Assembly: GCA_003445715.1 (NCBI GenBank)
Contig: DMCS01000040.1
Span: 967 to 58,083, forward strand
Origin: Candidatus Mesolinea sp.
Lineage (GTDB): Bacteria; Chloroflexota; Anaerolineae; Anaerolineales; Anaerolineaceae
DNA: 57,117 bases
Direction of reading: 5' to 3'
Numbering within the stretch: the first letter of the stretch is position 1; each line of letters opens with the position of its first letter. Shown in pieces: positions 1 to 8,527 of this stretch. The notes beneath the pieces were generated by a model, which had not been told where the DNA came from, searched no databases, and saw only the letters and a program-made list of their open reading frames with translations. Position numbers and translations under genes: made by a program.

Positions 1-10
1 GAGGTGTTTT

Positions 11-1348
11 ATGGATGCCAAAGACTTGTTGAAACGGGTCAAGGAAGACCAGATTAAGTTTATTTCCTATCAATTTACAGATATTAATGGTGCAGTCAAA
101 TCTTTAGATGGACCTGCAGATCGTTTTGCCGAATGCTTGGATAATGGCATTTGGTTTGATGGCTCCTCAATCGAAGGATTCACACGCATTCAGGAAAGTG
201 ACATGCACTTGACGGTCGATGTGGATACCTACGCCGTGCTGCCTTGGTCACCAGAAGAAAACAAGCGCGCCAGGGTGCTGTGTGATGTGCACAAACCCAA
301 TGGGGAGCCGTTTGAGGGTGATCCGCGCGGAAGGTTGAAAGCAAACCTGAAAAAACTCAAAGAGGAACGCGGCTGGATGCTGAACATCGGTCCTGAGCCA
401 GAATTTTTCTTATTCTTACGTAATGGACATGAGAATATTCACCCTGTGCCCTATGATGTAGGCAGTTATTTTGATTTCTCCCCAAACGATCAAGCGCTCA
501 TCGTGCGCACCGAGATAATGTCAGCGCTGAAGACAATGGGTTTGGATATTGAGGTAGGCCATCATGAGGTGGCTTTAGGACAGCATGAGATTGATTTCCG
601 TTTCGATGAAGCGCTCAAAACTGCGGATAACGTACTGACTTTCAAATCAACAGTCAAAGCGATTGCAATGAAACACGGCTTGATTGCATCGTTTATGCCC
701 AAGCCAGTTTTTGGTATCAATGGATCGGGAATGCATTGCCATCAGTCCATCAGTGCCGATGGCAATAACCTCTTTTATGATAGTAACGATCCTGCTCATC
801 TTTCTCAATTAGCATATAGTTTTATTGCTGGCCAACTGAAGCACGCGAAAGCCTTTAGTGCCGTAGTCGCCCCGAGTGTCAATTCGTATAAGCGCTTAGT
901 GCCGGGTTATGAGGCGCCGGTATATATCGGCTGGGCAGAGGTCAACCGCTCGGCACTGATTCGCATTCCAAGGGTGAACAGTGGAAATAACAATGGTGTG
1001 CGCATAGAATTGCGCTGTCCTGATCCTTCAGCAAACCCTTATTTAGCTTTTAATGCGATGCTAGCAGCTGGTCTGGATGGTATAGATCAGAGGTTGGCGT
1101 GCCCAGAGCCACTAAACAATATCAACGTGTACGAGCTAAATGAGGACGAGCGCCGCGCATTTGGAATTGAAATGCTGCCCGGCTCCCTTAAAGAGGCTCT
1201 AGACGAGTTCCAGAAGGATACTGTTTTGCAAGCAGCCTTTGGCGAAACCCTCACAGAAAAGTTTGTAGATTCACGCATGGCTGAATGGGAAGCCTACCGC
1301 ATCAATGTCTCGGATTGGGAAGTGAACCGCTATTTGGAGACTCTCTAA
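11..1348 (+). CDS. glnA: Type I glutamine synthetase (GSI-alpha)
   Basis: This enzyme makes glutamine from glutamate, ammonia and ATP in the cytoplasm and is the main entry point for ammonium. The 445-residue length matches the short GSI-alpha form of Gram-positives and thermophiles, which lacks the adenylylation loop of the enterobacterial enzyme. Visible signatures are FDGSSIEGF near residues 49-57, the ATP-binding stretch MPKPVFGINGSGMHCH around 230-245, and NNNGVRIELRCPDPSANPY near 325-343. The segment EGFTRIQESDM keeps the Arg that mediates feedback inhibition in the Bacillus enzyme. GAGGTG at 1-6 is a well-placed ribosome binding site, so the gene is complete although it opens the window. 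No glnR or glnB neighbour is visible. Identification is secure. Confidence 0.97.
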   Translation: MDAKDLLKRVKEDQIKFISYQFTDINGAVKSLDGPADRFAECLDNGIWFDGSSIEGFTRIQESDMHLTVDVDTYAVLPWSPEENKRARVLCDVHKPNGEPFEGDPRGRLKANLKKLKEERGWMLNIGPEPEFFLFLRNGHENIHPVPYDVGSYFDFSPNDQALIVRTEIMSALKTMGLDIEVGHHEVALGQHEIDFRFDEALKTADNVLTFKSTVKAIAMKHGLIASFMPKPVFGINGSGMHCHQSISADGNNLFYDSNDPAHLSQLAYSFIAGQLKHAKAFSAVVAPSVNSYKRLVPGYEAPVYIGWAEVNRSALIRIPRVNSGNNNGVRIELRCPDPSANPYLAFNAMLAAGLDGIDQRLACPEPLNNINVYELNEDERRAFGIEMLPGSLKEALDEFQKDTVLQAAFGETLTEKFVDSRMAEWEAYRINVSDWEVNRYLETL

Positions 1349-1402
1349 TTTATTAATCAACTAGCGTTATCCGTAGCCAGAATATTTGGTATGATTGAAG
1401 GG

Positions 1403-2062
1403 ATGAAACCGAAACCCTTTCTACTCATTCTGTGCCTTCTGGCTGCAGTAGTTTTAAGCGGTTGTGCACCCTCTGGGTTGAGCTTCGATGAGCTGCCTTG
1501 GTTACAGCCAGGTGACGTTATTTTCCAGGACGATTTTTCGGATCCGTCTACGGGCTGGGAGAAAGCCAATTCTCCTTATGAGCTCAAAGGTTACTCCCAG
1601 GACGGCTATTTAATATCGGTTAAGCTTCCAAATTCACGTGCATGGTCAGTTGCTGATTTGCCACTCAGTGACACCGAAATTAGAGTCCAAACCCAGAAAA
1701 TCAGCGGTTCCGAAGATGCGAACTTTGGACTCATCTGCCGATTTAAGAATAAGGATAACTTTTATAGCTTTCTCATTAGCAGCGATGGCTATTACGGCAT
1801 TATGAAAGTGGAGAATGGGGTTGAAACACTGTTGGGCAGCGATCAATTTACTTTTAGTGAACAAATACATAGAGGAGACGCTGCCAATGAGATTATCGCT
1901 ACCTGTATTGGGAATGAGCTCTCCTTGAATGTCAATGGGGACCTTTTGCTGACGGTGAACGACGACAGTTTTACGTCCGGAAAGGCAGGGATGATTGTAG
2001 AAACGCGTGCAGAGGGAGATGCAGCTGTTGTTTTCTCGGATTTTGTAATAATCAAACGTTGA
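1403..2062 (+). CDS. Secreted lipoprotein with a concanavalin/DUF1080-like jelly-roll domain
   Basis: The protein starts with a short basic end, a hydrophobic stretch and the lipobox LSGC, so it should be lipid-anchored outside the membrane. The mature part has features of beta-sandwich domains found in LamG and 3-keto-disaccharide-hydrolase-like (DUF1080) proteins: a DDFSDPSTGWE opening, FGLICRFKNKDNFYSFLIS, and a final FSDFVIIKR strand. No catalytic residues can be named. An upstream in-frame ATG exists at 1391, but a possible -10 box TATGAT (1390-1395) overlaps it, so I choose 1403, which may be a leaderless start. mtaB starts one base after the stop codon, which suggests co-transcription, although no functional link is obvious. 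The ligand is unknown. Confidence 0.75.
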   Translation: MKPKPFLLILCLLAAVVLSGCAPSGLSFDELPWLQPGDVIFQDDFSDPSTGWEKANSPYELKGYSQDGYLISVKLPNSRAWSVADLPLSDTEIRVQTQKISGSEDANFGLICRFKNKDNFYSFLISSDGYYGIMKVENGVETLLGSDQFTFSEQIHRGDAANEIIATCIGNELSLNVNGDLLLTVNDDSFTSGKAGMIVETRAEGDAAVVFSDFVIIKR

Positions 2063-2063
2063 G

Positions 2064-3338
2064 ATGAAAATTTTTTTGGATATGGTTGGCTGCCGGCTCA
2101 ATCAGGCAGAGATTGAGCAGTTGGCGCTCGACTTGACTTCCCGCGGACAGGAAATTGTCGCAGAACCTGCAGAAGCGGATTTCGTGTTGATTAACACCTG
2201 CTGCGTGACAGCCAAGGCCGCAGCTGATTCGCGCAAGATGGTGCGCCACTATCAGCGTGAAACCGGTGCGAAAGTGCTGCCGATAGGTTGTTGGGTGAGC
2301 GCATTCCCGCAGGCTGCCGCGGAATTAGTTAACAGAAATGCAATTTACACCAGTGAAAATATGGATCAAATTCTTCAAATTTTTGAAAATTTAGAAACAG
2401 ATAATGCGCTGAAATGCAATGAAGCTGCTCGGCCTGATTTAGGGAACCGTACGCGCACACGGAGTTTTATCAAGGTGCAGGAAGGTTGCAACAATACCTG
2501 CAGCTATTGCCTCACGCGCATTGCCCGCGGGAAATCGAGAAGCATACCACCTGAGGAGGTTGTGCACCGCATCGGGCAAGCAGAAGATATGGGCGTGAAA
2601 GAAGTGGTGCTTACCGGCGTGCAAATTGGCTCCTGGGGGAAAGATTTGGAAGATAGTTTAAGGATTGCGGACTTGGTACAAGCAGTCTTAGCTCAAACTA
2701 GCGTGCAGAGAATTCGGATTTCCTCGATCGAGCCCTGGGATGTGGATGCGCGCTTATTAGCTTGCTTTGCAGATTCTCGCCTCTGTCCGCATTTGCACCT
2801 TCCCCTACAAAGTGGCAGTGACATCATCCTGAAGCATATGGCGCGCCCGATTACTACCAGCCGATATCGCGAGTTAATCCAAGGCATCAGCGCACTACTG
2901 CCAGAGATGGCAATCACAACCGATATAATCGTCGGTTTCCCTGGAGAAACAGATGCCCTGTTTGAGGAAACAATGCGGTTTCTTGCGGAAATGCCTTTTT
3001 CTGGCGGGCATGTGTTTAAATTTTCGCCCATGCCAGGCACACCTGCAGCTCAGCTTGAGGGTAAGGTGCCAGAGGCAATCAGCCATGTGCGCAGTAAGCA
3101 GGTACGCGATTTGCTCCAAGCCAAGACGCGTGCTATCCAAGCGCGCAAAATCGGCAACATCACTAAGGTGTTGTGGGAAAAAGGCAAGGAGAATAGCACC
3201 CAGAATAGCTACACCGGCTTTACGCCGGACTATTTCCGCGTGCGCACCCATAGCAATGTGGATCTTACAAACACGATCACGTTAACGCGTATCACCGCTT
3301 TGGAGCCCGCGGGCTTACTTTTGGGAGAGATAAATTAA
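2064..3338 (+). CDS. mtaB: tRNA t6A37 methylthiotransferase (MtaB-like radical SAM)
   Basis: Enzymes of this family add a methylthio group to t6A37 of ANN-decoding tRNAs, using two [4Fe-4S] clusters and S-adenosylmethionine. The N-terminal UPF0004 domain shows MVGCRLNQAE, INTCCVTA and the third cluster Cys in GCWVSAFP. The radical-SAM motif CNNTCSYC (CxxxCxxC) lies near residue 140, followed by TGVQIGSWG and the LHLPLQSGSD segment typical of methylthiotransferases. A TRAM-like RNA-binding end follows. The 424-residue length fits MtaB rather than MiaB or RimO, and the N-terminal GCRLNQ also favours MtaB. The start lies immediately after the lipoprotein stop, so translation may be coupled. Family is certain; subfamily is likely. 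Confidence 0.88.
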   Translation: MKIFLDMVGCRLNQAEIEQLALDLTSRGQEIVAEPAEADFVLINTCCVTAKAAADSRKMVRHYQRETGAKVLPIGCWVSAFPQAAAELVNRNAIYTSENMDQILQIFENLETDNALKCNEAARPDLGNRTRTRSFIKVQEGCNNTCSYCLTRIARGKSRSIPPEEVVHRIGQAEDMGVKEVVLTGVQIGSWGKDLEDSLRIADLVQAVLAQTSVQRIRISSIEPWDVDARLLACFADSRLCPHLHLPLQSGSDIILKHMARPITTSRYRELIQGISALLPEMAITTDIIVGFPGETDALFEETMRFLAEMPFSGGHVFKFSPMPGTPAAQLEGKVPEAISHVRSKQVRDLLQAKTRAIQARKIGNITKVLWEKGKENSTQNSYTGFTPDYFRVRTHSNVDLTNTITLTRITALEPAGLLLGEIN

Positions 3339-3397
3339 GGACTTTCAGAATTGCCTTAGATACAAACCACCCCGTACAAACCCCGCACAACTTGCGC

Positions 3398-3427
3398 TTG
3401 ACGCAAATCAGACTAATCAGGTAAAAT
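3398..3427 (+). promoter_or_regulatory. Sigma70-type promoter for rpmH-rnpA-yidD-yidC-jag
   Basis: A TTGACG -35 hexamer (3398-3403) and a TAAAAT -10 hexamer (3422-3427) are separated by 18 bp, in the gap between mtaB and rpmH. Transcription would start near 3434, leaving a leader of about 65 nt before rpmH. No DnaA-box cluster is visible in this gap. Confidence 0.7.
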
Positions 3428-3499
3428 CTAAAGGTTAAAAATATAAAAATACTCTGCAGCCATGCATCTGGTGTGCAGGAGCTTGAAAGGATTTATGAA

Positions 3500-3670
3500 A
3501 TGCCCAAACGAACTTATCAGCCCAAAGTCCGCCGACGGGTGCGTGTGCATGGTTTCCGTGCGCGCATGTCTACGAGCGATGGTCGGAATGTGCTTAAGCG
3601 CCGACGCTTACGCGGCCGCCACCGCCTTACGCCCAAGGCGAACAACCATGTCAAGAAGGTGCGCTGGTAG
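3500..3670 (+). CDS. rpmH: 50S ribosomal protein L34
   Basis: This 56-residue, strongly basic protein is a structural component of the large ribosomal subunit. It begins MPKRTYQPKVRRRVRVHGF and continues with GRNVLKRRRLRGRHRLT, the standard L34 pattern with a slightly extended N-terminus. I place the start at 3500 because GAAAGG at 3485-3490 is a suitable ribosome binding site and the family begins at MPKR; the upstream in-frame ATG at 3473 adds an unrelated extension. It heads the conserved rpmH-rnpA-yidD-yidC-jag order that usually lies beside the replication origin, but dnaA is absent upstream, where mtaB and glnA lie instead. Confidence 0.97.
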   Translation: MPKRTYQPKVRRRVRVHGFRARMSTSDGRNVLKRRRLRGRHRLTPKANNHVKKVRW

Positions 3671-3686
3671 AAGAAGTCAGGTTTGA

Positions 3687-4082
3687 TTGTGCCCAGAAAA
3701 ATTGCGCAAATCCATAACTTGCATCAAGAGCTCGCAGGAAATTCATGCCATCCGCCGAAGCGGTCAATCTGTTTCAGACGAGCGGATGGCTTTGGTGTTT
3801 CTGCCAAACGGATTAGATTATTCTCGTGCAGCTGTGCTAGCGAGTAAGGCCGTAGGCGGTGCAGTGCAGCGCAATCGCTGCAAACGGATCCTACGTGCGC
3901 GCTTAGCGCAATTCTGGGAAGAAATCAAACCCGGATTTGACATTTTGGTGATTGCCCGCAAGCGTCTCTTAGAATCTACCACAGCAGAGGTCGATCAGAC
4001 ATTTCAGGAGTTGCTTGTACGGGCGGGCTTAAACGAAAATAAAATTGATGACAGAACAAACCATACCGGTAACGGAACATAA
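3687..4082 (+). CDS. rnpA: Ribonuclease P protein component
   Basis: RnpA is the protein cofactor of RNase P, which removes 5' leaders from pre-tRNAs. The 131-residue product contains LRKS near the start and the diagnostic RNR motif in VQRNRCKRILRARL, which binds the catalytic RNA, followed by DILVIARKRLLE. The most likely start is a TTG at 3687, 16 bp after rpmH; no in-frame ATG precedes the conserved part. The last 35 nt overlap yidD, an arrangement common in this cluster. The C-terminus is polar and slightly longer than usual. Confidence 0.93.
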   Translation: MCPEKLRKSITCIKSSQEIHAIRRSGQSVSDERMALVFLPNGLDYSRAAVLASKAVGGAVQRNRCKRILRARLAQFWEEIKPGFDILVIARKRLLESTTAEVDQTFQELLVRAGLNENKIDDRTNHTGNGT

Positions 4083-4344
4083 CCACATTGATCCTCCTTT
4101 GAAGGATCTCCCTATTACGTTGAAGAACTTTCCGCGTCTGGTAGTTCTATTACTAATCAGGGCATATCAAATCGTAGTATCGCCAACCTTACCGCCTAAT
4201 ACTTGCCGCTACTACCCGACTTGTTCACATTACGGTTATCAAGCAGTATATAAATATGGTGCAATCAAAGGGAGCTGGATGGCATTTAAACGCATTTTGC
4301 GCTGTAACCCGTTTAACCCTGGCGGTTACGATCCAGTCCCATGA
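4048..4344 (+). CDS. yidD: Membrane protein insertion efficiency factor YidD
   Basis: YidD is a small membrane-associated protein that assists YidC-dependent insertion. The family core is visible: LLLIRAYQIVVSP, then CRYYPTCSHYGYQAV with the conserved Cys pair, and CNPFNPGGYDPVP at the end. I use the ATG at 4048, inside the end of rnpA; a TTG one codon earlier is also open. The gene carries an N-terminal extension of about 25 polar residues before the usual core. Its stop codon overlaps the first in-frame ATG (4341) of the following lipoprotein, indicating tight operon packing. Confidence 0.93.
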   Translation: MTEQTIPVTEHNHIDPPLKDLPITLKNFPRLVVLLLIRAYQIVVSPTLPPNTCRYYPTCSHYGYQAVYKYGAIKGSWMAFKRILRCNPFNPGGYDPVP

Positions 4345-4358
4345 ATTTTTGGAGAAAT

Positions 4359-5426
4359 ATGAAGAAACATTTTGGTTTAATCTTGATGCTGGTCTTAGCC
4401 GCTTTGGTGTTAGGCGGCTGTGCGATGGGTCCCCGCGCTGATGGCACGCCTGGCGTAAGCGCAGATGAAACGGCAGCCTACGTTTCTTACCAGCAATTTG
4501 TGTATAAAATCGATGCGGCTACGGGTACGGAAGTTTGGCGCTACCCGCAAAACGCGTCAGCCCAAATCGCTTTTTATGCGCCCCCTCTGTTGGCAGATGG
4601 GAATTTGTATGTGGGAGATCTTGCCAACAGATTCCAGCGGCTTTCAGCAGAAAATGGCAATGTCGATTGGATATTTAGCGAAGCAAAAGGATGGTTCGAA
4701 GCTAAAGCAGCCACCGATGGAAAATATATTATCGCGCCGAACCTTGACCGTAACGTATATTCCCTGACCGTTGATGGTACGTTGGCGTGGACCTATTCCA
4801 GTGAATTTGGTTTTTTAGCGGAACCTGTCGTTGTAGAGGATAAGGTTTATATTAGCTCAATGGATCACCACTTAGTTGCACTAGATATCGCTACAGGTGA
4901 TGTCCTCTGGAAAACCAAACTGAATGGCGCCTTAGTTTCCGCACCCTATTACGACGCCGAGAGCGAGGCTTTGTTCGTAGGTGGCATGGGAAAAGAGCTT
5001 ACTGCTGTAGACAGCCAGAGCGGTGAGATTCTTTGGGTTTTCAATAATAATGGTGAATTATCCAGCGTGTGGGCAACACCGGTGATGTTCGATGGCAGCG
5101 TTGTTTTTTCAGATGAAAGCGGAAAGATTTTTGGCTTGAACCCCGCTGACGGTTCTGTGAATTGGGCTTTGGACGCAGGCGGCAATGTTACCGCCGGCAT
5201 CCTTCCTCTGGAAAGCAGTTTTGTTATTGTCCGCGAGGACGGCACACTAACTGTCTATAATATGAGCGATCGTGCTCCCGTTTGGACCCGCACTATAGAG
5301 GGTCAGGTGTATTCAACACCTATCCTAGTTGGCGATAAAATTTTCATTGGTGTAAAGGGCAGCGTTTTGCTTCAAGCCTATGATCTCAACGGAAATTTAG
5401 TCTGGTCATTTACACCTGGAAGTTAA
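4359..5426 (+). CDS. PQQ-like beta-propeller lipoprotein (BamB-like) in the yidC operon
   Basis: The protein has a lipoprotein signal ending LGGC and then repeated blades of the PQQ/WD type. Typical blade strings recur, such as ATGTEVWRYPQ, DIATGDVLWKTK, DSQSGEILWVF, NPADGSVNWALD and DLNGNLVWSF, consistent with a seven- or eight-bladed propeller. Such propellers usually act as protein-protein scaffolds; BamB in Proteobacteria does this during outer-membrane protein assembly. No PQQ-enzyme active site is apparent. I choose ATG 4359 because GGAGA at 4351-4355 precedes it; ATG 4341 overlaps the yidD stop and is an alternative. Its place between yidD and yidC suggests a role in protein insertion or folding at the membrane, which is inference from context only. 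Confidence 0.85.
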   Translation: MKKHFGLILMLVLAALVLGGCAMGPRADGTPGVSADETAAYVSYQQFVYKIDAATGTEVWRYPQNASAQIAFYAPPLLADGNLYVGDLANRFQRLSAENGNVDWIFSEAKGWFEAKAATDGKYIIAPNLDRNVYSLTVDGTLAWTYSSEFGFLAEPVVVEDKVYISSMDHHLVALDIATGDVLWKTKLNGALVSAPYYDAESEALFVGGMGKELTAVDSQSGEILWVFNNNGELSSVWATPVMFDGSVVFSDESGKIFGLNPADGSVNWALDAGGNVTAGILPLESSFVIVREDGTLTVYNMSDRAPVWTRTIEGQVYSTPILVGDKIFIGVKGSVLLQAYDLNGNLVWSFTPGS

Positions 5427-5441
5427 AAGGAAGAAAAAGTT

Positions 5442-6350
5442 ATGTGGGATACAATTATTGTTCAACCCTTTACAAATATTTTGTTGGGAATAACCCTTGG
5501 GGTTAATAATTTTGGCATTGCCATCATTTTATTTACTTTGTTGATTAAGTTAGTTACTTACCCCCTTACAGCTAAACAAATGAAACAGACCAGAGCGATG
5601 ACTGAGTTGCAAAACAGTCCACGCTATAAAAAGATGATGGAAAAGTATAAAGATAACCAAGAAAAACTCGTCGAAGAACGATCGAAGCTTTTTCGTGAAG
5701 CTAAAGTGAACCCGGCGGGTTGCTTATTGTCATCGATTATCCAAATACCAATCATTTTGGGCCTTTACCAGAGCATTATTAAGGTCATGGCTGCCACGCC
5801 ATTGGAACTGATAAAGTTGGAGCGCATGATTTATCCTTTCTTGGATTCCAGTAAGATTCTTCCCGTTCAGAACCACTTCTTGTGGATGGATCTGGGTCAA
5901 CCCGAAAGGCTTGTGGTGGGTGGGGTCTCGATTCCAGTGCTCACAATCCTTGTAGTTTTAACGACATGGATTCAAGGTAAAGTGACGGCAACACCTTCTG
6001 GCGGGGCAAACGACCAAGGAGCAGCGATGTCTAAGAGCATGAATCTGTATATGCCCTTGCTTATGGGCTGGATTTCTTTCACGCTTGCCTCTGGGTTAGC
6101 GCTGTACTTCTTAGCCACCAACGTTGCCACAATAATTCAATATTCGATACAGGGTACGACAGATTGGTCCAAAATACTCCCCTTTATAAAGCCTAAGCCG
6201 GCCCTGGCGCCAGCTTCTAACTTGCCAGCAACTTTACTTGAAGTCCCAGAGGATGAGCCAACCCCAGAACCAAAGAAATCTACACCAAAGCCTTCTGCGC
6301 GCGCTGCAGTAAAGCAGCAGAGGCCGCCACAGAAACGCAAAAAGAAATAG
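5442..6350 (+). CDS. yidC: YidC/Oxa1 family membrane protein insertase
   Basis: YidC inserts and folds membrane proteins alone or with SecYEG. The 302-residue product lacks the large periplasmic domain of Gram-negative YidC. It shows the N-terminal membrane segment FGIAIILFTLLIKLVTYPL, a charged cytoplasmic loop (KQMKQTRAMTEL to KVNPAGCLLS), then IIQIPIILGLYQSI, and two C-terminal hydrophobic segments ending near LATNVATIIQYSI. The tail from about residue 260 is rich in Pro, Lys and Arg, as in YidC proteins that bind the ribosome. A strong ribosome binding site (AAGGAAG) lies in the 15-bp gap after the propeller gene. The following gene, jag, is its usual partner. Confidence 0.96.
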   Translation: MWDTIIVQPFTNILLGITLGVNNFGIAIILFTLLIKLVTYPLTAKQMKQTRAMTELQNSPRYKKMMEKYKDNQEKLVEERSKLFREAKVNPAGCLLSSIIQIPIILGLYQSIIKVMAATPLELIKLERMIYPFLDSSKILPVQNHFLWMDLGQPERLVVGGVSIPVLTILVVLTTWIQGKVTATPSGGANDQGAAMSKSMNLYMPLLMGWISFTLASGLALYFLATNVATIIQYSIQGTTDWSKILPFIKPKPALAPASNLPATLLEVPEDEPTPEPKKSTPKPSARAAVKQQRPPQKRKKK

Positions 6351-6365
6351 TAAAGGGGTGTATTA

Positions 6366-7145
6366 ATGCATAAAAGTAAAACAACCTTAGAAGTCATCGC
6401 ACCCACTATTGAAGAGGCGATTGATAAAGGCCTTTCTGAGATGGGCCTTACCGAAGACGATGTGGAAATAGAAGTTTTGGATGAAGGCAAACGCAATATT
6501 TTTCATTTTGCCACACGCCAAGCACGTATTCGCCTGACCGTTAAGGATTCGAACCGCGCGATTTACAATGGTTCCGAGTTAACACAATCTGCATCACAGC
6601 CTGTGTTGGAAGAAGCACCCAAGGAAGTAAAACCGATTATCACGCCAGATACTGGACAAGAAAAAATCTCGATTGAACAACAGGTTGCCAAAGAGACAAC
6701 GCTGGAACTGTTAGAGAAGATGGGTGTCAAGGCGGGTGTGAGCGTAGGTTTTGCTGAAACTGAAGCAGACGAGAAACCTGTGATTACGGTGAATATCGAA
6801 GGAGAAGACCTAAGCTTCCTCATCGGGCGCAAGGCAGAAACGCTCAACGCGCTTCAATATCTCCTTAGCCTCATCATTGCGCATAAACTGAACTATTGGG
6901 TTCCGATTCAAGTCGACATACAGCACTATCGCACGAGGCGGGAAAATGAATTGAAGAAATTAGCCCGTCGTGCAGCAGATCAGGTGCAAAAGACGGGACG
7001 AAAGCAAGTTTTAGAGCCTATGCCCCCGAATGAACGACGAATTGTTCATATGGCGCTGCGGGAAAATGCGCATGTTTACACTGAATCTACTGGAGAGGAA
7101 CCTTACCGTAAGGTAAGCGTCTATCCTGCTGAGGATCAAGAATAA
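6366..7145 (+). CDS. jag: Jag/KhpB RNA-binding protein (Jag-N, KH, R3H)
   Basis: This cytoplasmic RNA-binding protein belongs to the Jag/KhpB family, linked in Firmicutes to cell elongation and small-RNA regulation. Three parts are seen: a Jag-N domain (about residues 1-60, containing EEAIDKGLSEMGLTEDDVEI), an acidic linker, a KH domain around 125-185 (FLIGRKAETLNALQYLLSL) and a C-terminal R3H domain with RRENELKKLARRAAD and PNERRIVHMALRE. The KH loop is GRKA rather than the usual GKRG-type GxxG. It sits 15 bp after yidC, the normal arrangement. Confidence 0.94.
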   Translation: MHKSKTTLEVIAPTIEEAIDKGLSEMGLTEDDVEIEVLDEGKRNIFHFATRQARIRLTVKDSNRAIYNGSELTQSASQPVLEEAPKEVKPIITPDTGQEKISIEQQVAKETTLELLEKMGVKAGVSVGFAETEADEKPVITVNIEGEDLSFLIGRKAETLNALQYLLSLIIAHKLNYWVPIQVDIQHYRTRRENELKKLARRAADQVQKTGRKQVLEPMPPNERRIVHMALRENAHVYTESTGEEPYRKVSVYPAEDQE

Positions 7146-7163
7146 TCAAAAGGTTAAAAGCAA

Positions 7164-8471
7164 ATGCGCGCTGTTGATTTAATCATTAAAAAACGGGATA
7201 AGCTTGCCTTGACCAATGATGAGCTTGAATTTTTGGTTCAAGGCTATACCCAAGGCACAATCCCAGATTATCAAATGGCAGCCTTTGCGATGGCGGTTAC
7301 GCTGAATGGGATGACCCATCAGGAAACGACTGACCTTACAATGGCTATGGCGCACTCTGGCGAGATTCTAGACCTCAGCCAAGCAGCACCCATCGTGGTG
7401 GACAAGCATTCCACTGGTGGAGTAGGGGATAAAACGACTCTCACCGTTGCACCGCTTGTAGCTGCTTGCGGTTTACCGGTCGGGAAAATGTCTGGTCGTG
7501 GCTTAGGTTTTAGCGGTGGGACTATCGACAAGCTGGAATCAATTCCCGGGATTAAACTCGATCTAACCACAGAAGAGTTTATCCGCCAACTCAAAGAGAT
7601 CGGCATTGTCTTGACCGGTCAAAGCGCGGACTTAGCACCAGCCGATGGCAAGCTTTACGCGCTACGAGACGTCACCGGCACAGTAGAATCCATTCCCCTC
7701 ATCGCTTCCTCCATCATGAGCAAGAAGATTGCCGCAGGAGCGCATGCGATTGTTTTAGACGTCAAAGTAGGTAAAGGCGCATTTATGCCTACTTTAGAAA
7801 AGGCACGTGAACTTGCTGAGGAAATGGTTGCTATTGGGGAGCTCAGCGGAAGGCGAGTCATCGCTGTGCTTTCGCCTATGGACCAACCGCTGGGTAATGC
7901 TGTAGGAAATGCTCTCGAGCTCCGAGAAGCAGTTGAAATGCTGCACGGTGTAGGACCTGAGGATTATCGCTATCACTGCCTGCATTTGGCTGCATATATG
8001 CTCATTTTAGGGCAGAAAGCACCTGATATAGAAACAGGCTTAGCTATGGCTGAGCGAGCAAGGCAAGATGGCAGTGGTTTGCAGAAGTTCCGAGAGCTGG
8101 TTATCGCACAACATGGTGATGTGAGCACCATTGACAACCTCGATGAACTTCCTAAGGCTAAGTTTATTGAACTTGTTTTGGCTGAAAAAAGCGGCTGGGT
8201 AAACAGCGTAAACGCTAGGGAAGTGGGTGAGACCTCGGTCCAATTGGGCGCTGGCAGAGAAAAGAAAGGCGATCCGATCGATCCAGCAGTGGGGATCATG
8301 GTTTATGCCAAAATTGGCGATCAAGTTCAGGCAGGTCAGACTGTATTTGAGATTCACGCCAATGATTATGAAAAACTTATTCAGGCGAAAGAGCGCTTAA
8401 AAAAAGCCATTGAAATTACACAAGACCGGGTGGAAAGACCGCCGTATTTTCACGGCGTGATAGGATTATGA
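7164..8471 (+). CDS. pdp: Pyrimidine-nucleoside phosphorylase
   Basis: This enzyme splits thymidine, deoxyuridine or uridine with phosphate to give the base and (deoxy)ribose 1-phosphate, a salvage step. The family signature appears as SGRGLGFSGGTIDKLESIPG near residues 111-130, with the phosphate-binding DKHSTGGVGDKTTL just before it and a C-terminal barrel-sandwich domain (ELRLGAGR-like stretch SVQLGAGREKKGDPIDPAVG). The 435-residue length is typical. Substrate range between thymidine-only (deoA) and broad pyrimidine (pdp) cannot be read from sequence; I favour pdp from resemblance to Bacillus-type enzymes. It follows jag by 18 bp and ends at a strong terminator. Confidence 0.92.
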   Translation: MRAVDLIIKKRDKLALTNDELEFLVQGYTQGTIPDYQMAAFAMAVTLNGMTHQETTDLTMAMAHSGEILDLSQAAPIVVDKHSTGGVGDKTTLTVAPLVAACGLPVGKMSGRGLGFSGGTIDKLESIPGIKLDLTTEEFIRQLKEIGIVLTGQSADLAPADGKLYALRDVTGTVESIPLIASSIMSKKIAAGAHAIVLDVKVGKGAFMPTLEKARELAEEMVAIGELSGRRVIAVLSPMDQPLGNAVGNALELREAVEMLHGVGPEDYRYHCLHLAAYMLILGQKAPDIETGLAMAERARQDGSGLQKFRELVIAQHGDVSTIDNLDELPKAKFIELVLAEKSGWVNSVNAREVGETSVQLGAGREKKGDPIDPAVGIMVYAKIGDQVQAGQTVFEIHANDYEKLIQAKERLKKAIEITQDRVERPPYFHGVIGL

Positions 8472-8481
8472 TGAACATCGG

Positions 8482-8504
8482 AACCCGGGCAACCGGGTTT
8501 TTTT
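8482..8504 (+). terminator. Rho-independent terminator after pdp
   Basis: A 7-bp stem AACCCGG/CCGGGTT closed by a GCAA tetraloop is followed directly by a run of seven T. It separates the yidC-jag-pdp run from typA. Confidence 0.93.
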
Positions 8505-8527
8505 ATAAGTGAGAAGAAGAGGATTAA

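Noticed and set aside
1646..2101. Long antisense frame opposite the lipoprotein gene (151 codons)
   Set aside because: It lies fully across a better-supported lipoprotein with a lipobox and has no recognisable protein features or ribosome binding site.
2895..3285. Frames of 110-118 codons inside mtaB on both strands
   Set aside because: They are shadows of a strongly conserved radical-SAM protein in another frame.
3339..3499. Replication origin beside rpmH
   Set aside because: No DnaA-box cluster or AT-rich unwinding repeat is visible, and dnaA is not adjacent.
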